The notes below the pieces were generated by a model. It ran no database searches. It saw only the letters and a list, made by a program, of their open reading frames with translations, and was not told the DNA's origin. Shown piece after piece: positions 35,401-47,876 of a stretch of 64,000 bases of DNA. A program made the translations under genes and the position numbers. The first letter of the stretch is position 1. Each line of letters begins with the position of its first letter. The stretch comes from Spinellus fusiger (lineage: Eukaryota > Mucoromycota > Mucoromycetes > Mucorales > Phycomycetaceae). The stretch lies in NCBI GenBank assembly GCA_025094145.1, contig JALLLS010000066.1, positions 1 through 64,000 on the forward strand, written 5' to 3'.

Positions 35401-37378
35401 AGGAAACAGAGATAATTAGAGTTCCATGCGCGTGCTTCTATTGTAAAAATGAAAGGTGTATTTTCTTTTCTTTTTCTATTTTCTCAATTCCTCCAATTCC
35501 TTTTCTTTATCAAAAGCTATTCTGTTTTCCTATTCTCCATCTCAATATCATACTATATGAATATAGCGTATGATTATTATTATCCAAGTTTGATTACACT
35601 ACTGTGCTATTTATCTCGGTTGATAAGCACGTCATCAATAAATGTAACAGTTAGAAATATTGAAATTAAATTCTGAATACACTATTATTGAGTGCATATC
35701 TCCCGTACAAATATATTATATTCACACACAAAGAGTTCTTCCTGACTAACACCATTTTCTTGTCTGCGTTGGTAATTAGTAAATCGCTTCTTATGAAGAC
35801 TATAATACATAAGACATCTATAGAACTATCACTAATGACTGACCTATTTTATTTTTTGAGAAGTAGAAAACATAAATAGTTTGAAAATATGACAGCACAT
35901 AAATAAAATAGTTTATTGAGAAACAGCTGATAAATATGATTTAATGCTATAGTATACACCCTAATTTAATAAACAAAATACTCCCCAGAATAAAACTCTT
36001 GTACTTTGAATTAGACATAGCTACTACTTACTATCAGTAGAACATGATATCAATTACAGTTATATCAATAGAAATGGTAAGCTTGAACTTTATTAAACAA
36101 GATGTATCTCAATAGAAAGCACCGTAAGCTATCTATTAACAGAGAATAGTAGTCGATATAGTCTCTGTTCTTACATTTCTCTGTGCCTGACTAAATAGAA
36201 TTTTTTTCTTTTAGTACATAGAAGAAGAAAAAAAGCTATACTGTGTACCTGATTTTCCCATCAGTCAAATCGTAATAGTTTGTGTTGGTGATGGTTTGTA
36301 GATAATAGTATAGATGTCATATCTTATCTCATATTGTCGTTGAGTATATATCTTATTATTTATAGATTCAATGAAAATACGGCATAATTATCAATAGTTA
36401 CATCTAAGGATCATGTTTCTATATAAGACCTATCAAAAGAAAATATTAGTGGGAGAGCACATATATGAAAAATTATGTTAGAGATTTAAGCCAGAAAAAT
36501 CTTTGGGTGTGTAAGAAATGGACACTCAATTTCGGCTCAATTAGGCCGTCATTTTCTCGAAATCTTTAAATGGAGAAAACTTATTTATCCAATCAAGGCA
36601 TCGTGATAATTATGAGCCAAAGATTCGCCTTATTTATTACAAGAATTATTTAGGTATATATACTACAAAGATCTCTGTAAATATATCAATTAACATGATC
36701 AATTTAATAAATCAAATATTACTGTCATAATGTATATGTTTTTTTATCAATTCGGTCTATTTGTATAGATTGGATTGACTTTAATTCACTTAAATAATAA
36801 TTTCAAAACACATATACAAGACAATAATTAGACCGTTTTTTTTATATTAGTAACAATAAAGTTTTTTACTATTAATTGATCAACACTATGAGAGAAAAAG
36901 GCTAAGCACCAAAAACAGTAAAGATAAGGAAAAGTATCCCAAAAGATTATTTTCTGTAATGAATTGCATTGCATTGCATTGTATCAAATTGTATCAAATT
37001 GTATTAAAATTTACCATTATTACTTAGCATCATCTTTCAAGGATATAAGACATTGTTTGTACTATTAATTTTTTTGATATAGGCTTTGGTATTATAAGAT
37101 CATCGAGACTGTCTTTAGAGCAAGAAAGACTCAGTCTATATACTTTGAGTCATATGTCTACTGCTCAAATCTTATTCCATGTATATCAACAGATTCTACT
37201 CCAGTATTTTGAATTTATGTTATAAAATAACCACAAAAAACGATCATTCACTAAAATTGTGCTGATATTCAATAGTAAGCCTATCATAGAATTTCTACAT
37301 TTTGGTTCCCATGTTTGTAAGACCAAAATATTGTGTGAGAACGCTTCTGCTTCAATGCTACGATATAACATCAAAACA
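32404..37378. repeat. Duplicated chitinase block, copy C
   Basis: Direct-repeat copy of 231-5298. Differences concentrate in parts of the chitinase gene (linker, start of exon 3, intron 2), while the non-coding upstream 3 kb is almost unchanged, with single-base differences and small indels. After 37378 block C continues into sequence shared with block B (16919 on), so block A lacks that part. No gene besides the chitinase is seen; 34910-35116 is the dispersed repeat also found at 2824 and 39970. Confidence 0.85.
32566..34243 (-). CDS. Secreted GH18 class III chitinase, copy C (3 exons)
   Basis: Close paralogue of copy A. Exons on the minus strand are 34243-34145, 34089-33903 and 33848-32566, with introns of 55 and 54 bp and about 522 aa. 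Signal peptide, SLGGG strand and catalytic DGFDLDIE (153-160, Glu160) are as in A. Two parts differ sharply. The start of exon 3 reads D-I-R-F-C-H-K-R-G-V-K where A and B have D-I-K-T-C-Q-S, and the adjoining intron 2 also differs. The linker is short and lacks the Pro-rich run of A. The Cys-rich module and C-terminal domain are nearly the same as A. A TATATAAA at 34308-34316 (minus) precedes the start. The gene looks intact and secreted, with a role in wall chitin turnover or chitin use. Confidence 0.93.
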
Positions 37379-38381
37379 AATTATTGAAGAACCCTTTTTG
37401 GATATGTTTGATATTTCATATAATTCATGCCCTACAATACACAAAAACCCTACTGAAAATGGATATCTCTGACAAAATAGGTGGCTAATGATCTTATTTA
37501 GTTACTTATTTTATTAAACCAATTTTACATAACAAAAATTAGGTTAGCATAATAAACATGTTGTTGTATAGACTTAATAAAGTATAAACTTGACAACACT
37601 AACTAGTATGACTTCTATATCTGGTTAGTATGCTTAGCCCGTGCTTTTATAATACAATCCACCAATGAATGAACATTATTGATCTGTCTTTCAGTATCCT
37701 ATTCGTCTGACTAATCTATTAGCCAACTGCTCTTGATTTTGTTCTATTTTTCCTGCTAAGTGACTATGTTTATTGTGAGATAACTTGAGCAAACTTAATT
37801 TTAATTTTTAATATAAACTCTTTCTCATTCGATTTCTACAGCCTGTACTTTTTAATATTTCAAAATTTTCTAATACAAGTTGTGATTTTCATATTGATGT
37901 GAGGTGTGTGTGTGTGTGTGTGTGTTTGTAAACTGCATGAAGTTTCAACTCATTGACTTTGTGATGCACTACTGAATACATACTCTTGAATAAGAAAGTA
38001 GTGACATGTCGGCGTTTAAAGGAAGCTTTACTTTTTTTTTAAGGAAAATGGTATTCATTTATTTTTGTTGTTCAATTTGCTATAAAAAAAAAAGAACCCA
38101 CCCTATTTACGATATATAGATAATAAAATATCATTCGATAAATAAATCAACGGTAAATTATATTTTACAATAAACTCAGTATTATTATTATCTATTGTTT
38201 GATTACCTTAGCAACAGAACACTGTCATAAATGTGCAGGGTTCACATCTTTATTTTCAGTGTACAATGATTTTCTTAGTTTAAGTTTTCTAATATAAAAA
38301 AAACCCCCAGATCACAAATTATAAATGACTTTCACATACTTAATATTGTACCCCACTTTCGGAGAGTTCAATCAAGCTTTA
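37379..38381. other. Non-coding stretch shared in part with block B
   Basis: Positions 37379 to about 37800 match 16919-17290, then continue past the LTR insertion point of block B. The rest is AT-rich, with a (GT)n run at about 37904-37924 and a poly(T) run near 38030. I see no gene. Confidence 0.55.
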
Positions 38382-38944
38382 TGTAGAATAAGGCGGTGTG
38401 ACGGCCTATTGGCATGGATGGAAGTAGAAGACTTGGGGTAGAAGAGAGATCAGACAAATGTTTACACCTCTATCGCATATTAAAATTGGAACGATAAAGA
38501 AGATTAGCATGGTACCTACACAAGGTAGAAAGGAGACCAATAGAGAAGTGTGTGCTTAATGGTATAACCCTCCAAATAACTATAAAAGCCCTCCTTTACA
38601 ATTAATAAAAAAAACATCTTGATCCAAGTAATACTTTGAGGCCAATAATGTAGTACTATAGACTCTAAGGTTAAGTAATTGACTGTTTCTTGTGTATCCC
38701 GTAATCTCTCTGTATTGTTCTTCTTATTTGGTTCTTCAATTGGATCCATTGATCTTTCTATTTTCTCTGTTTCTCTTGGCCAACTATCTTGGCCACTCTC
38801 TTACTAGGCTTCCGTCTACTATCTATCTCTCAAAAGCACAAGGACATCTCCAATCAATTTTCCTGCACCCTTATATCTGTGAACGTAGCCATCCTCACCA
38901 AGGACTCTACAAGTCTCTAGGATCTCATTCCGTGCAACATTACA
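38382..38944 (+). mobile_element. LTR family 1, full-length solo LTR carrying a U6 fragment
   Basis: Almost identical to 18091-18653 over the full 563 bp, beginning TGTAGAATAAGG and ending CAACATTACA, with TATAAAA and AATAAA in the same places. Both flanks differ from the 18 kb copy, so it does not simply belong to the block duplication. No clean target duplication is visible. Confidence 0.75.
38450..38524 (+). pseudogene. Truncated U6 snRNA retro-copy inside an LTR (second copy)
   Basis: Same U6 core as at 18159-18233 (AAAATTGGAACG, GAAGATTAGCATGG, CACAAGG), same damaged ACAGAGA box, same missing 3' end and same flanking near-repeats. It was therefore already present in the LTR before the LTR reached this site. 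Confidence 0.85.
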
Positions 38945-39969
38945 CTTGTTACCTTTTTAAATAATAAAGGGAAAAAAAAGCTGACCAAAGAGATATTAGT
39001 GGTACACAATAACTAGTATAGCCTGGTTTTCTGTAACTTTATTTCTGATACATAAATTTCAATAGTTTTTTTTTAGATATACATAAAAATATTTAGCTGA
39101 TCGTACTCAATATGAGTAAATAACTATAGCTCATTTGACACTTAGGTTCTCATAAATCATCCTCAATTTAATATCAAACTACTAATTTCTGCCTCACTTG
39201 AATAAAATACACTAATGTTTTATCTGTACCTATTTTGATAAACATATAGCACACTATAGTTTAATGTTTAGACCTTCTATATATCTAGAACTCTCTCGAT
39301 TAGAATAATTAGTCTATCTTATAAACACAATATGGATATCTTTATACTATGGAATAAGATATAGAATTGCTAGTGTTCCAGTTTTTAATTATCTTATTTT
39401 CTATAAAGTATTTTTCGCGTGGTTTTTGTAGTGTTAATGACAGTAATAATTTATAGCTCGCTTTAAACCCATTCTATAACTTGCACACCATACTTATTAG
39501 TTTTCCACAAAAACATTGGTAAATTCACCTCTTAAATTGAAATGACTTATTCAAACGTTTCTTTTTTTTTCGAGGATTTACCTTTCTTATATTTCTCTTT
39601 AAAGAAAATGTTTATATTTGACTTAGTATACTAACTATGGTCACCCTACATCATATCAAACTTTAGATGACTTAATTGGCTTAATCCTAGAGCCATATCT
39701 ATAATTTCATTATAAAACAAAAACCTGAATTCTTCACAATTGCCAAATTACAGAGAGTATACCTTTTCTAGTATAATATCTTATAATACATACTTTTACT
39801 GTAAAACATAGGACATAACTATTTAGTGTTAGTCTAATGTATTAATACCATCACATGAAAATCTCATTAAAACAAAATAAGTATTGCCACTACAAAAGAT
39901 TCCCTCTTAAAGTGTCGTGGATTATTATTATTATTTAGAGATTATAGCAATATATCTATAAACCCACAT

Positions 39970-40172
39970 TTAAAAAAACTTAATCAAAAATATTTTTCTA
40001 ATATTATACTATTATTTGAATTGATGCAGGACATAAGTGTTTGCCCTTGGAAATTGCTATATCTAAAGCAAAAGGCCCCACAACAGAAGCACTAAGTTTA
40101 GGCTGTATTCTATGAAGCTAACATAATTTGTTTTATTTTTATGGTATTCAAACCTATCCCTTTTCGTTAAAA
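39970..40172 (-). repeat. Dispersed repeat of about 200 bp (inverted copy)
   Basis: Reverse complement of 2824-3030 and 34910-35116 with few changes. The flanks are unrelated to the chitinase blocks, so this piece moved independently of them. Confidence 0.6.
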
Positions 40173-41339
40173 ATTATAACATTATTTAAATTCTCTTGAG
40201 TTCTTACTAATCCTTCTATAAAAAATACACGAGATTTTATTTCTTACATTTTTAACAGAACTAAAGTAATGATCTATGAAAATACTCTAAATATAACTGT
40301 AGAAATGACTTTTGTGCTATCTTTTAAAGTATAAAAAGAGAAACAAGCATATTATTACTAGTTTTATGAGCTGAAACTCTTGAGAAGTATGACAGAAATA
40401 TCTTCTGAATGATAGGCAAAGTAATAGCGTGGGTTTTGGTTGATGCACATAAATTCTATAGTCTTTCTGTAGTTTGTCCCACAGACAACTGTAGATGTAG
40501 ACTACGCTTCTTCTCTTGGTTGATCAAGCAAAAAAAAAAGCTACAGGTTTTCATTAGGCTGATCTAGGTGATGGTATCAACTTTCGGCTATAATGCAAGC
40601 AATAACCCAGTCACTTGATAAATAGTGTGTGGTATTACAGAAGATATATACCTCCCGTACTTAGCTTTTATATTTGAATAATAAAAAGAAGTATTATCTT
40701 ATTGGTAAACCATTCTATCATTTTAGGTTTTTTGATATATACTAAGACTATTGTCTATATTATAGAGCTTAAAGGTAGATGTAATGGAAATTTTATATCA
40801 GATAAAAAACTAAGGTCCGAGCCTGTTGGAGCTACAGTGCATACAGGTTTTAGCAGCCTTTTATTTTATTTTCAATATCTTATCTTGTGTGTTAAAAAAA
40901 CGAGAAGTTAACAGTTACCGAATTACAAAAAAAAATAGCCACAAATGGGATTTAAAGCCTTTTGGATTCCCAAAGCTCATGGATACTTAGAAGAGAAAGT
41001 AGATCTATTGCCAATATTGTTTACATAAAATTACTTTAGTTCTCGGTCTATATCTTATATTTTTATTATTATGTTTAATCCAAAATAAAATATTAACACT
41101 TTAACATACTATTTCTATCAACTATAAAACAGATAATTCTGATAGGCATTGATTTAATCTATGAGCCCAAAGGGCTAGCAGACATGGCCTGTTACAAAGG
41201 GAAAAATTTTCAACCTACACTTTACTTCGGGGAAAAATTCCCGCAGTGGGCTAAGTGGCTACTAGTATATTAAAAAACGAGAAGTTGGCAGTTAAAGAAT
41301 CATAAAAGATGGTGTAAAAGTACAACAGCCTGCATTAGA

Positions 41340-41560
41340 ATTTGTGCCTTTTGGTGGTTATTTCCGCCAAGCTATTCTATTTGTAGTAATCATTAGAGTA
41401 GAATAGAAGAATAACAAATAGGTTGAATAAAAAAGAGCAGAGTGAGTCGTACGTTAACTAGCCAAATACCTTTGAACCCAAGAAGCCATTAGCAACACTA
41501 TTACACTAATGGATGATAAATAGTATATGACACTATTCAATGCTATTAAAGGCTATTCAT
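41340..41560 (-). repeat. Candidate tRNA-derived SINE (copy 2)
   Basis: The minus strand aligns with 28830-29050 and keeps both pol III-like boxes (TAGTGTAATAG and GTTCAAAGG) at the same spacing. Confidence 0.45.
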
Positions 41561-41885
41561 TTCTCCTTTATTATTGTATCTCTATCTATTTCTCTGAACC
41601 AAGAAAAGTTTCAAGCCTATTAGTTTATCCTTCCTTCTTCCCTAATTATCACTAGAGTCTCAGCTGAATGACTAACAGGAGGTTATGACACAGGTAAACT
41701 ATCTAAAGAATAATGAATTACATCTTATTGGATTTTATCATGTAAGAGATATCATAACGTCTAGTATAAGTTAAAGTAAGTCCACATGTAGTGTAGACCA
41801 TTAGTAATTATGTAATCAAGAATTTAATATCTTTTCATAAAAAAAAGTATTAGAATAGTCATTTAGATTCTTTCATATAGTTTTT

Positions 41886-41966
41886 CCAACTCTCAATTGG
41901 TAACTCCACCAAGAACAATGGCCACCTTGAATGTTTCCATAGTTAAAGTAACCAATTGAGAGTCGA
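41886..41966. repeat. Short inverted repeat, possible MITE relic
   Basis: Arms of about 20 bp (41886-41905 and 41948-41966) share the core actctcaattggt and its complement, around a loop of about 42 bp. It is small and may be chance or an old MITE. Confidence 0.4.
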
Positions 41967-43060
41967 AGGATTATATTATATCCATGCTCTCTCTGATTGA
42001 AGGCGGATGGATCTCAGGTGCAGATATTTAGCAAAAAGTGTAACTAATAATTTTAAAACTATGCACTTCATCTTGTACTATTCACTATTTATTTGAATTT
42101 CTATAGTGTCCAGATAAAGAAACCTTTAATATTTCAAACATTGAGAATGTCATAGATTAAATACGTGTCTAAATAGTTTTTTTTTACCTTAAGAGCTCAT
42201 GATGGTAAGGTGTTCTGAGATCATCTGTATATTATTTTCTTGGTTAAATTCTAATCATCTATACATTAGGCTCGCCATTATTGAAGCAAATTAATTCAAT
42301 GCAAGAATATACTAGAAAAGACAATATCATTTCAATAGAGGCAAGAAGATTTAGTAAAATAGTATTACTTGATAGAAAACGGTTTGTTTGTTTTTGGGAA
42401 AGAATCAATCGATGAAGTCTTTGAAAGATTTAGTTAGCCATGATTTACGCTTGTCATTTTTATTTTCTAATTGAGAGAAAATAATTGAGGTTACCTTTGA
42501 GTTATTTCAAGTCTTTACCATTTCAAAAATAGAGGCTGTTACGCCTAACACACTATCTGGATTTGCAACTAATTCCCGTGGTTGATTTACCGATTGTGTG
42601 TTTTTTTCTGTATGGGGACCGATGATGATAATAATAATAGCCAGATTCTAAAAAGAAAAGAAAAAAGAAACGGAAATTCAAACAGGCCAAGTCTGCCGAT
42701 TTGACCGGAACATGAAGCTTGATAAGGTAGCCATCTTCTGTAAGTGGTATACATGCATGAAGTAGCTCACTTCATTCATCCAAGATCACTGCAACTCTAC
42801 CGATTTATAGAATATAATAGATGAGCTTGTTGAATTAAGCCTATCAAACTAAAAAAAAAATCAACAAAGTTTCTTAAGGTTCTAAATCCAAGTTGGTCTC
42901 GATAGTTTTAGAATAGCACAAATAAAATTAATAGTCAGAGTTTCTGGGGACTGTTCAAATGATACATATTGGGTTGCATTTATGTAGTGTAAATGTTCAT
43001 AAAAATACTAGAGGTAGAGATAAAGAGATAACCTGACCGGAAATTAATCGTTATTTGTGG

Positions 43061-43547
43061 TGTAATGTTGCACGGGTCGAGATCTTTGAGACTTGTAGGT
43101 TCCTAGGCAGGGAGGGCTACGGCCACAGATAGAAGAGAGCAGGAAAGGAGATTGGGGATGTCCTTGCGGTGCGAGAGAGAGATGACAGACGGATGTCTGG
43201 TAGAGGGGTGGCCAAGAGGGTCGGCCAAGAGAAGGACAGAGTAGCAGGAGAGACAATGGATCCAATGGTAATGCTAGAGAGAGCCAACGAAGAAGAACAA
43301 AGCAGAGAGAGAACAGAACACACTCAAGCAGCCAATTATTTAGCTTTAGAGTCTATATTACTCGATTATCAGCCTCAGAGAATTACTCGGATCAAGAATG
43401 ATTTTATTAATAGTGAAAAGGGAGGGTTTTTATGGTTGTTTGAAAGGCTATGTCCTTACACACACCCTTCTCTATTGGTCTCTCTTCTACCCCTTAGTCT
43501 TCTACTGTCATCCATGCAAGTAGGCAGTCACACTGTCCTATTCTACA
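43061..43547 (-). mobile_element. LTR family 1 without the U6 insert
   Basis: On the minus strand it begins TGTAGAATAGGACAG and ends GCAACATTACA, 487 bp. At the point where the copies at 18091 and 38382 carry U6, it reads straight through (ggggtagaagagagaccaat). A four-base duplication gtgg lies at 43057-43060 and, beyond the LINE, at 44632-44635. Long frames across it are chance. Confidence 0.78.
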
Positions 43548-43549
43548 GT

Positions 43550-44616
43550 TCAAAGTATTTTTTATTTTTGGGCGTTAGTTGCTATTCGCGCATTGGGCAT
43601 TTTAGCCACCCTAAGAGAACTTTTGAGAAAAATAAGAATAAACATCGAAACACTTCAAATACAAAAGTGAAAAAATAATGCAAATAAATGAGAAACAGAA
43701 GGACTGAGAAATACAAAACCTCAAATGAGGGGAAAATAATGAAAATGAGTAGAGATGATGGTAAAATAAGAATTATGAATAGACATCCAAAAGGCCATAA
43801 AGTCAGCAAGGAAACCAGGACACCAAAAAGATAGCCGTCATCTTGTGGCGATTCAAAATCCAACGAGGGATACTTAGAGCAACTCGAACAATCCCGAGGA
43901 CACAACTACAGCAACTACAGCAACTACACCAGCAGCTTCTGGCTTTGCTAAACGGGTTAAGAATGGGTGGTAGAGGAGAGATCGGAGGAGAAGTGAGGAT
44001 ACAGCTTCTGTTGATGAAGAAGTTCTTTGCACTCTATGGCGGCGTTGGCATTCCTGCTCAACACACCCATCAGCAGCCTCAATGAGCAAGCTACCAGCTG
44101 ATGGCTCTACCTTAAAGTCTCGAGTAGACGTGGCTCGATTAATGGCCTGCAGCAGTATTAACAAACTGGGCCAGAGATCTCGCCATTTAACAAAAGACTT
44201 AACCGTGCGTGGCAGAAGATTTAGACAATAGTCAATTGGATGAACATCTTGTGGTGGGGCAGGAACTAAGAAGAGCAGAAATGTAGAGCGTTCATGATCA
44301 ACGAATGTGCAAGTGAGAAAGTAGTCCCGATTGGCAGATGGGTGGCCACATTGGCAAGGAACTGAAGGTGTTGGTGGTAACCAAGCAATCCTCCATTTTA
44401 GTAGACGATGTCTCTCTTTGCGCGTGCACGGTAGTAGAAGAATTGGATCCCAAACAGGTCTACATAGTCGACAGGCTACCATCACCAGCGGATTCTTGCC
44501 ACGCACTAGACTAGTAATTTCACTTTGAAGACGTTCAAGATAAGCTAGTTTTAATGGATATTTAGGAGGGTTGTGTGACCGTCCTATTTTTTGAGCATTT
44601 TGCCAGAGTACATTGC
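43550..44616 (-). mobile_element. LINE copy L4, 5'-truncated, inserted in an LTR tip
   Basis: A LINE fragment of about 1.07 kb with the C-terminal part of ORF2 (open from 44506 to 43874, nearly identical to L2, including the Cys/His cluster) and the 3' UTR. It is flanked by a perfect 17-bp duplication, ctgtcctattctacagt (43533-43549 and 44617-44633). The duplicated target is the terminal sequence of the LTR at 43061-43547 plus its flank. The ORF2 fragment lacks RT and cannot act alone. Confidence 0.88.
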
Positions 44617-44894
44617 CTGTCCTATTCTACAGTGGGTACAACTGGAAAGATTACTACATATGTAGCACAAGCAAAATAGTAGAATACAGTACTAAATGAC
44701 CGAGATATTTATCTTCATTAGAAGTATAAGATATCAAACAGTGATAAGTACAGATGATAGATATAATAAATACCTATAGTATCATAGATAATTAGCTACT
44801 CCTTTCTCTTTTATTGATTATCTAAGAGTTTAGAACATTGAGTTTTTTGAAGTAAAAATGAATATCAAATGACATAGTAAATATGAACAATATA

Positions 44895-45485
44895 GCTCAA
44901 AGTATTTCTTATTTCATTTCTGAGTGATTTTAGATGATATTCGCGCATTGGATCTGACAGTCACCCATGAGAACTTTTGTAAATTTAAGGATAAACATAG
45001 AAATACTTCAAATGTAAAAGTAAAAAAAAAAGTGCAAGGAAAAAGAAACAGAAAGATAGAAATACATAGAACTTCGAAATAAAGGGGTAGATGTGGGGGG
45101 AAAATAGAATGATAATGCAGAAATCAATAAAGAAAACGAGACACCAAAAAGATAACCATCATCCTATGGCAATTTGAAATCCAATGAGGAATACTTGAAA
45201 GAACTCGGGCAACAATGAAGACATATACAACAACCACACTAACAGTTTCTGGCTTTGCTAAACAAGTTAAAGATAGGTGAGAGAGGAAAGATAAGAGGAA
45301 GAGTAAATATTATAAATTTGTTGTTGAAAAACTCTTTGTACTTTATGGTGATGTTGGCGTTTCTTTTTTGTATGGTGCCTCTGACCCTGAGTTTATTTGG
45401 TGATGATGTTGGCGTTTCTAATCAACACGTCTATTAACAGCCTCAATAAGCAAGTCAATAGCTGATGGCCATTACCCTAAAGTAT
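44895..45485 (-). mobile_element. LINE copy L5, old truncated copy
   Basis: The order of segments is as in L4: 3' end 'atactttgag', a 3' UTR with the GCGCATTGGA region (+ strand), then degraded ORF2 C-terminus to about 45485. Many indels mark it as older. No target duplication was found. Confidence 0.65.
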
Positions 45486-45639
45486 GAGTTGTGCAGTGAT
45501 TATTAAAATAAATGCAACATTTTTTAATCTATGCCAACTTTTTATTTTTTATTTTCAGACTCTACTCTTCAATGATTATAACTTTAAACATTTGAAGACA
45601 TTGTTCTGTATCAATAAATAAAGTTTCATATGTGATCAA

Positions 45640-46460
45640 CTTAGTATTTGACGGTCACACTCTTTGCATCCACCACAGCCTGGCATTTCCGACCCATAAT
45701 GGCAGTATGAGTCTCCGTATATTGCTTGATTTCCCCTCCATTATAATATTAGAGCTTCTATTAACTAAGTTTTACTCATGAAGTATAAACTTCCTTACCT
45801 AGTGTCCTTATCAAGGTGAGATCAAAGGTCCTCATCTGGGTTTAAAGTAGCACTTTGAGCTGATCAGTAAGACATTGTCTTCAGACTAGTTTCTGCCTTG
45901 CACAGCCTGGCTATCTTAACGGTATGACAACTAGCATTGTCTTCTTGAGACTGGTGAGTAGATCTGAGGTTCTTCAATAAGATTCTGAAAGGCTCAAGGT
46001 AATGTGTATCCTCCAAGATTCTGATAAACTTTTCAGAATTCATATTAACTCTCATTATGCATATGATTCTAATGCCTTCTCTACTAAAGCATTCCTACAA
46101 CATGACTCTGCCACCTCCAAACTTCTATGTAGAGGCCATGTGTTTTGGTAGGTAATCTGTGCCTTTGGTTCCAAGTACCCATCCGTTTTTATCACTGCCA
46201 CACAGCCTGAGTTGGGACTCATCTGACCAGACAATAGAATTCTATCAATTATTACTCTAACCCAAGTGCTCATGGACACACTAAATGTTTCCTCATAAGT
46301 TTATTAGTGAGCACCAGTTTCTTGGAATTTTTCTCGAGAATGAACCCTAACACTCTCCAGGAAGTGAGTCAACTTTGAAGGGGAAACTTTGGGAGTTATA
46401 ATCTCCAAGAGTGTCATCTTTGCCTGTAATGGCTCTCAGAAGATCTCACTTTCTTAATTA
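45640..46460 (-). pseudogene. Decayed Tc1-like transposase (T8)
   Basis: Minus-strand fragments follow transposase order: T-W-V-R-V-I-I-D with L-S-G-Q-M-S-P (a degenerate first catalytic motif), a Gly-rich strand region, S-Q-E-D-N-A-S-C-H at about 45945, and the terminal I-M-G-R-K-C-Q-A-V-V-D-A-K near 45680. Stops and frameshifts are many. It seems to be a different Tc1 lineage from T2-T4. Confidence 0.65.
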
Positions 46461-47876
46461 TATTCGCTCGTCATACTTGCTTATACCCTATATTAAGGAC
46501 CTCATTCTACTTGAATCAGAATACATAGCTATTATTCTTTTATTTGAGTGTTCTAACTAATAGAATGGCTTTTCATTTTTTAATAAATAAAAAATATTCA
46601 AGTGTATGGCATCTGTATCAGACAAACTACTGCATATTTATGTCAGTTTGACTATTAAGTACCCAGCAATTTGACTATAATATTCATCTTTTATTTATGA
46701 GCATACAACAGTCGTCTGTCTATTGATTCATGCACTCACCTGCGCTTTTTTTTGCCGTTCTCTCTCTCTCTATTAATGTTAAGTTTATACTGTGACTATG
46801 AAAAGTGTTATTTTTATTGTTATATGAAAAGAAAAAAGAGAGAAACAAGTGGTATTTACAAAAAGCGTCTAGCTAGAATTTTTATTAGGGTTAATTCTTG
46901 ATACTACATCATACAGTGCAGCTACTCTTTTTGTATGTCATACTTTGAAGAAGTGTTCTTTTCATAACATGAATCACACGTCATGGATAATACTATGTAC
47001 ATGAAATGAATAGTATCCTCCTTGTTTATCTCAAACATCTTCTATCATGTATATTGAGGCTCTAACCGAAACATTTACGTTTATTGACTCCCACAGTTAA
47101 ATGGTAACTCATTAAGTTTATCATTTTCTCATTCTGTGCATTTATTAAATAGAAAGATAGAAAATAGAAAGATAGAAAGATAGAGAGAAAGATACCATTT
47201 ATTCCACTGAGACTACTACTGAAGCACTGATAACTTATAGTTTCTTATAAAGGGTATGGGTTGGCAGTAGACTGTCATTGAGTGAGATTATCAGATGGAT
47301 AGCACTTTGTGGGCATGAATTATTTTTTTTAATCATCATCATGTTGCATTACCAAAATCTTTTTCAATCACTTTTAGCACAATGTTAAGATACATATGAA
47401 TCATTTAAATAAACTATAAGGCCTATACTCAGTCTATGTTAATTATTTTTCTTTCTAATTTTAAATTAAAGAAATAAGCATAGTATGATATTCTTTATTC
47501 AACATTAGATTGAACACGTATGGCTTATTCCTATTCAGCCCACTGTGTGTGCTTATTCCACTCTATCAGAAATAGAAGAATATCTCTTCCTTTTCTATAC
47601 TATATCCTTGTCAATCATACTAATACTAATTGTAGGTTAAACCCCACCCTTACTATAAAGATTCAACAACTAAATTCTTCACATTGAAGCCAATGACTGT
47701 CCTTCAATGAAGAAATAGAAAATAGAGAATTAAACCAAAGTTCTTTAGTGTAAACGAGAAACCCCTGTTATCTCTCCTTGCTTCCACCGATTCGTTCTGC
47801 GAACAGACTGTCCACAATTTTCCTTTGCTCGTAGCACAGTGATGAACCCTCTCCGTTCTACCGCTACTTGAATACT
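46461..47876. other. Non-coding boundary between repeat-rich and gene-rich halves
   Basis: No gene is seen. It contains a (CT)n run near 46758-46775 and GATA/GAAA microsatellite at about 47150-47195. The last few hundred bases would include the promoter of the FMO gene. Confidence 0.5.

Larger units (their letters stand above)
38945..43060. other. Gene-free AT-rich region with small repeats
   Basis: No gene is supported across about 4.1 kb. It contains the inverted copy of the dispersed repeat (about 39970-40172), the second SINE candidate (41340-41560) and a short inverted repeat (41886-41966). Short frames such as the one at 40702-40911 show no family resemblance. Confidence 0.5.

Noticed and set aside
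37904..37924. (GT)n run as a regulatory element
   Set aside because: A plain dinucleotide repeat with no further support.
43169..43678. A 169-codon open frame
   Set aside because: It spans an LTR and the 3' UTR of a LINE in antisense, and matching LTR copies do not keep it open.
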